Part shown: positions 60,976 to 64,000 of the stretch, piece after piece
Layout of the letters: each line of letters begins with the position of its first letter
How positions within the stretch are numbered: position 1 is the first letter of the stretch
NCBI RefSeq assembly: GCF_037126265.1
Contig: NZ_JAYLLN010000006.1
Location: 62,001-126,000, forward strand
DNA: 64,000 bases
Direction of reading: 5' to 3'
Source: Sphingobacterium tenebrionis
GTDB lineage: Bacteria; Bacteroidota; Bacteroidia; Sphingobacteriales; Sphingobacteriaceae
The notes under the pieces: generated by a model
What the model saw: the letters and a program-made list of their open reading frames with translations, nothing else
What the model was told of the DNA's origin: nothing
The model's database searches: none
Translations under genes and position numbers: made by a program

Positions 60976-61059
60976 TGCCCAGGAGCAGATTCGAACTGCC
61001 ACGCCCATTCAGGCGCCACCCCCTCAAGATGGTGCGTCTACCAATTTCGCCACCTGGGC
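60976..61059 (-). tRNA. tRNA-Leu (anticodon GAG)
   Basis: 84-nt class II tRNA. The acceptor GCCCAGG pairs with CCTGGGC, followed by discriminator A. The anticodon stem CCATC/GGTGG encloses loop TTGAGGG (GAG at positions 34-36). A long variable arm CGCC-TGAAT-GGGCG marks the class II type, and the T-arm is GGCAGTTCGAATCTGCT. The CCA end is not encoded and must be added. It lies alone between the Fe-S operon and the Ppx-like gene. Confidence 0.96.
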
Positions 61060-61110
61060 ATTTCACATCGCAAAAATAATCTTTATTTTGATATTTGCAA
61101 CGAATTTTGA

Positions 61111-61992
61111 TTAAGCCTTCTTCAGATTTTTATTGATCAGGGTCTGGATGATTCCATCCGCCAATCCGATCCTAGGCGCCATAATATTCTTCAGATGCCC
61201 CACCTTCATGATCGTTAAAAAGATCTCCGAAGCCGGGATAATCACGTCTGCCCTATCCTGTTTCAATTCAAGTACATTGATCCTATCTTTCAAAGAATAC
61301 GAACTCAGATAAACATACATGGCTTTCAATTTGGCGTAGGAAATAGGCTTATCCGCCTTTTCATTCGCCATCCTCGAAAGTTTATTGATATTACCTCCAG
61401 AACCAATCCCGTAGATGTTCTTATAACTCTTGGTGATATTCTTCACCCATAACTTCATGTCGTCCCAGGTTTCCGGTTCATCCTGGTTATCCAGGATACG
61501 TATAGTACCTAAATTGAAGGAACGGGATGCCACTAGATCACCATTGGCAAAAAGCGAAATCTCGGTACTACCACCACCCACATCGATATAAAGATAAACC
61601 TTGTTCTTATCCATGTTGGTTTGGTTGTGCACATTGTATATGATTTGGGCTTCCACTGAACCATCGATGATCTCAATATCGATACCCACCTTTTTACAGG
61701 CCTCAACAACGTCCTTGCCATTATCCGCATCGCGCATCGCAGAAGTCGCACAGGCCATATAATCACTGACCTTGTACACATCCATCAGATTACGGAATGC
61801 CGACATGGTTTTCACCATGTTCTCAAATTTTCCTTCAGAAATGTGTTTATTGATGAATGCATCATCACCCAATCGTAATGGCACTCGTAGAAGTGTGTTC
61901 TTGTTAAATATGATTTCGTTTTCTCTTTCAATTATATCGGCAATCAGCAAACGAACAGCGTTTGAACCGATATCAATAGCGGCGTATCTCAC
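61111..61992 (-). CDS. Ppx/GppA family phosphatase (exopolyphosphatase-like)
   Basis: 293 aa, the short form with only the two ASKHA domains and no C-terminal HD domain. Motifs: YAAIDIGSNAVRLLIADI at the start, ATSAMRDADNG near residue 84, YIDVGGGSTEISLF near residue 135 and GIGSGGNINKLSRM near residue 197. Hydrolyses polyphosphate or the 5'-phosphate of pppGpp in homologues; which one applies here is not clear. The start codon is GTG. Confidence 0.9.
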   Translation of the reverse strand: MRYAAIDIGSNAVRLLIADIIERENEIIFNKNTLLRVPLRLGDDAFINKHISEGKFENMVKTMSAFRNLMDVYKVSDYMACATSAMRDADNGKDVVEACKKVGIDIEIIDGSVEAQIIYNVHNQTNMDKNKVYLYIDVGGGSTEISLFANGDLVASRSFNLGTIRILDNQDEPETWDDMKLWVKNITKSYKNIYGIGSGGNINKLSRMANEKADKPISYAKLKAMYVYLSSYSLKDRINVLELKQDRADVIIPASEIFLTIMKVGHLKNIMAPRIGLADGIIQTLINKNLKKA

Positions 61993-62067
61993 AGTGTGTA
62001 TTTGAAAAGTTTAACAATATTAAAAATCTTAGATTAAATTAATATTAATATAATATTAAATAGCCGA

Positions 62068-63090
62068 TTATTTCGTCGGTTCTAAGATTTCTAATTGCCA
62101 GATAATCTGTTCTTTGCTCACAAAATAGGGAGCATCCTCGCGTATGGTGGCATAAACCGCATCAAAAACAGCCATATAATCACCTTTTACAGGCGCTATA
62201 AGCTGTCTTTCCATCACATCATCCCGAAGGGCAATACTCAGTACACCTTCATTACCTAAGGGCTCTAATCCGAAGCTTGCATGGTCAGGCATCAACCCTT
62301 CCAGGAGTTGGGCCTCCTGCACATCCGTTCTATATTTCACATAGCTCCCTTTTGTGCCATGTAGCACGAAGGCGGCTTGGGGGTCGGCGACCAATAGGCT
62401 GGTCGTGATGAAAACATTTACGCCAGAGCCATAGTTCAGCATCAGATGGGCATAATCGTCCACCACACTATTTGCCCTATAGGTTCCCTTTAATTTGCTC
62501 ATGGATTTTGGCTTACCGAACAGCGATATGGCCTGATCCAACAGATGCGATCCCAGATCGTAAAGAATCCCCGAGGCAGCTCTTTTGGTTTCTTTGAACA
62601 ACTTCACGCCGATCTGCGATTTATAGCGATCGAAACGGAGATGCAGCTCGATAGGCTTTCCTACCAGACCGGATTCCACGATGTTCTTGAGCGTAAGGAA
62701 ATCGCTATCAAATCGTCTATTATGAAATGGAAGGATGTGTTTTCCCTGTTCTTCCGCCAATTTATATAATTTGGCTGCTTCTTGGGAGGTTGGTGCGAAT
62801 GGTTTCTCGATCAATACGTGCTTACCGGCCAGGAGTGCCTGCTCCGCATAGGATACATGCGTATCATTTGGCGTATTGATGATGACCAATTCGATCTCCG
62901 GATTATCCAATAATTCCTGAACGGAATCATAACTGATGACATCGGGATATTTCTCTTGGGCTGATTTAAGGCTGCGTTCTACGATTGCCCTAAATTCAAA
63001 GTTGGGATTGACAGCTATAAATGGCGCATGGAATACCCTTCCGGACATTCCATACGACAATATACCTGTAACGATCTGTTTTTTAACCAT
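62068..63090 (-). CDS. Gfo/Idh/MocA family oxidoreductase
   Basis: 340 aa. The N-terminal Rossmann fold is slightly unusual (GILSYGMSGRVFHAPFI), as in the YdgJ/YhhX-type subgroup. The family signature HVLIEKPFAPTSQEA near residue 93 carries the catalytic Lys of the EKP motif, and DLGSHLLDQAISLFGKPKSM near residue 177 carries the catalytic His region. NAD(P)-dependent oxidation of a sugar or related polyol is the family role; the substrate is unknown. It starts 15 nt after the upstream lipoprotein stop, so the two share a transcript. Confidence 0.92.
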   Translation of the reverse strand: MVKKQIVTGILSYGMSGRVFHAPFIAVNPNFEFRAIVERSLKSAQEKYPDVISYDSVQELLDNPEIELVIINTPNDTHVSYAEQALLAGKHVLIEKPFAPTSQEAAKLYKLAEEQGKHILPFHNRRFDSDFLTLKNIVESGLVGKPIELHLRFDRYKSQIGVKLFKETKRAASGILYDLGSHLLDQAISLFGKPKSMSKLKGTYRANSVVDDYAHLMLNYGSGVNVFITTSLLVADPQAAFVLHGTKGSYVKYRTDVQEAQLLEGLMPDHASFGLEPLGNEGVLSIALRDDVMERQLIAPVKGDYMAVFDAVYATIREDAPYFVSKEQIIWQLEILEPTK

Positions 63091-63105
63091 TAAACTGTTT
63101 TTTGC

Positions 63106-63735
63106 TTAGTGATGCGCGTGGGCATCTTCTTTACCACCTACAGCAGTAAACAACTGAGCAACAGCTTCTGTTTTTGATTGAGCGAAATCTCTTAATTCTT
63201 TGTTGGTATTGCGAGACAATCTTCTCAATTGTTCCTTCACCAAGCCTACTTGATGTTGAACATGGTGTAAATACGCTTCATCCGTATAAGCAGCATGGCT
63301 AGGAGCCGTATGCATTACTGGTGCTGGGGCTGTTGCTGCGACTGCGGTAGAATCAGCGGTAGAATCTGTAGCAGTGGTTACGCTATGTGCTGCATGATCA
63401 GCTTCTGTGGCATATTTCTCTTGTCCTAAAATAGGGAAATCTACATGGAATTTTGTTGCCAAAGAGTCCATTTGAGGAAGCATCTCTGTAAAGAATTGGG
63501 ATACTTTGCTCGCTGCATCTTTCGCTTGTGCATTTCCAACCGTACCAACATGTTTCGCATAGTCTACCTCATACGGCGCAATCGCTCCAACGGATCTGAA
63601 AAATGCATATGCATCCCCATCTACCAATGTCGTATGCGTGTATTTAAGTTGATTTTCGCTTGCAGTATCAAATACGCAAGAAGATAAAGTTGTACTTGCT
63701 AAAACTGCCGCAACAAATAATGTATTTAATTTCAT
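63106..63735 (-). CDS. Hypothetical His/Ala-rich lipoprotein (DUF4142-like)
   Basis: 209 aa from MKLNTLFVAAVLASTTLSSC; the lipobox LSSC predicts a lipoprotein. Two helical segments are separated by a low-complexity Ala/Thr/Ser/Pro/His linker (about residues 105-140), and the C terminus is His-rich (EDAHAHH). The general plan resembles DUF4142-type ferritin-like secreted proteins, with moderate confidence. The histidines could bind metal. It precedes the Gfo/Idh/MocA gene by 15 nt. Confidence 0.7.
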   Translation of the reverse strand: MKLNTLFVAAVLASTTLSSCVFDTASENQLKYTHTTLVDGDAYAFFRSVGAIAPYEVDYAKHVGTVGNAQAKDAASKVSQFFTEMLPQMDSLATKFHVDFPILGQEKYATEADHAAHSVTTATDSTADSTAVAATAPAPVMHTAPSHAAYTDEAYLHHVQHQVGLVKEQLRRLSRNTNKELRDFAQSKTEAVAQLFTAVGGKEDAHAHH

Positions 63736-63813
63736 CGCTTTATATTTTTTAAAACACACAAAAATATAAAAATATCCCTATTAATGCCTATTTCTGTTTA
63801 ATTCATATTCAAT

Positions 63814-64000
63814 CTACGCTAAATTTCTTCCTGCATTCACCACACCATAAATGGTTCTGCCGATTAATTTGCGGTAGATTTCTGCCCTTTCTTCCTTAAC
63901 CTGCTGCTTATCAAGCAATCGGATAGCGTAATGCTGGATAATCAATAAAGGAAGGATAATCTTCTCCCTTTCCAAAATAGAAGCCCGCTCTACCGGATAA
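63814..64000 (-). CDS. ppc: Probable phosphoenolpyruvate carboxylase, C-terminal end (partial)
   Basis: Only the last 61 codons or so are in the window. They read YPVERASILEREKIILPLLI, then a helical stretch, then IGRTIYGVVNAGRNLA and a TAG stop at 63814-63816. The LPLL and the closing Gly-x-x-Asn-Ala-x-Arg-Asn pattern recall the C terminus of Bacteroidota PEP carboxylase, where the conserved terminal region binds aspartate and shapes the active site. The fragment is short, so the identification is tentative. Confidence 0.5.
   Translation of the reverse strand, partial: YPVERASILEREKIILPLLIIQHYAIRLLDKQQVKEERAEIYRKLIGRTIYGVVNAGRNLA

Overview
The window is chromosomal DNA of a member of the Bacteroidota, most like the Sphingobacteriaceae (Sphingobacterium/Pedobacter type). 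The signs are a SusC/SusD pair, DUF4290 and DUF5689 proteins, an Sb-PDE type PHP phosphodiesterase, a DAHP synthase-chorismate mutase fusion, a fused E1 alpha/beta dehydrogenase, a GlsB/GlsA aminolipid pair, promoters of the form TAnnTTTG instead of TATAAT, and the near absence of Shine-Dalgarno sequences. Most of it is housekeeping sequence. The exception is an islet at about 33.8-37.8 kb, loaded with short repeats.

Layout. 0-5.3 kb: 5' part of sufS (-), divergent from a plant-like acyl-ACP desaturase, then a MarR regulator-FNR-ferredoxin operon and a type II NADH dehydrogenase. 5.8-9.2 kb: a PolX/PHP protein and an M1 peptidase. 9.3-15.1 kb: the rod-shape operon mreB-mreC-mreD-mrdA-rodA. 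15.1-17.4 kb: a tightly overlapping minus-strand operon (EamA transporter, YigZ, uridine phosphorylase). 17.8-23.4 kb: the aromatic operon pheA-DAHPS/CM-aroA-aroC-ROK kinase. 23.4-33.8 kb: E1 dehydrogenase, a NUDIX protein, rlmH, YceI, murA, DUF4290 and uvrD. 33.8-37.8 kb: the repeat-rich islet with a VanX-like lipoprotein, a PD-(D/E)XK transposase-like nuclease and two lipoproteins. 37.8-42.3 kb: dnaB divergent from ubiE/menG and companions. 42.3-49.8 kb: PHP phosphodiesterase-SusC-SusD-DUF5689. 50.3-52.2 kb: glsB-glsA. 52.3-58.7 kb: CBS-nadK-uppS-bamA-ompH-ompH. 58.8-64 kb: a membrane Fe-S/CCG oxidoreductase pair, tRNA-Leu(GAG), a Ppx-like phosphatase, a Gfo/Idh/MocA oxidoreductase, a His-rich lipoprotein, and the tail of what is probably ppc.

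The strongest finding is a complete transcription attenuator ahead of pheA (17847-18019). It has a consensus promoter (TTTG-N19-TATATTTG) and a 21-codon leader ORF containing seven consecutive aromatic codons (F-W-F-F-Y-F-Y). These are followed by an antiterminator hairpin that overlaps the leader stop codon and a perfect Rho-independent terminator 47 bp before pheA. Ribosome stalling on scarce aromatic aminoacyl-tRNAs would be expected to switch on the shikimate/phenylalanine genes.

Other points worth a second look: two perfect DnaA boxes in the dnaB-ubiE gap; MurA with Asp at the catalytic Cys position (expected fosfomycin resistance); a PolX whose polymerase aspartates are missing; four 27-bp-arm palindromic elements, one carrying a second palindrome nested in its loop; heptamer and 11-mer intergenic repeat families; and two orphan terminator hairpins with the same TCCCC loop that may mark a small-RNA family.
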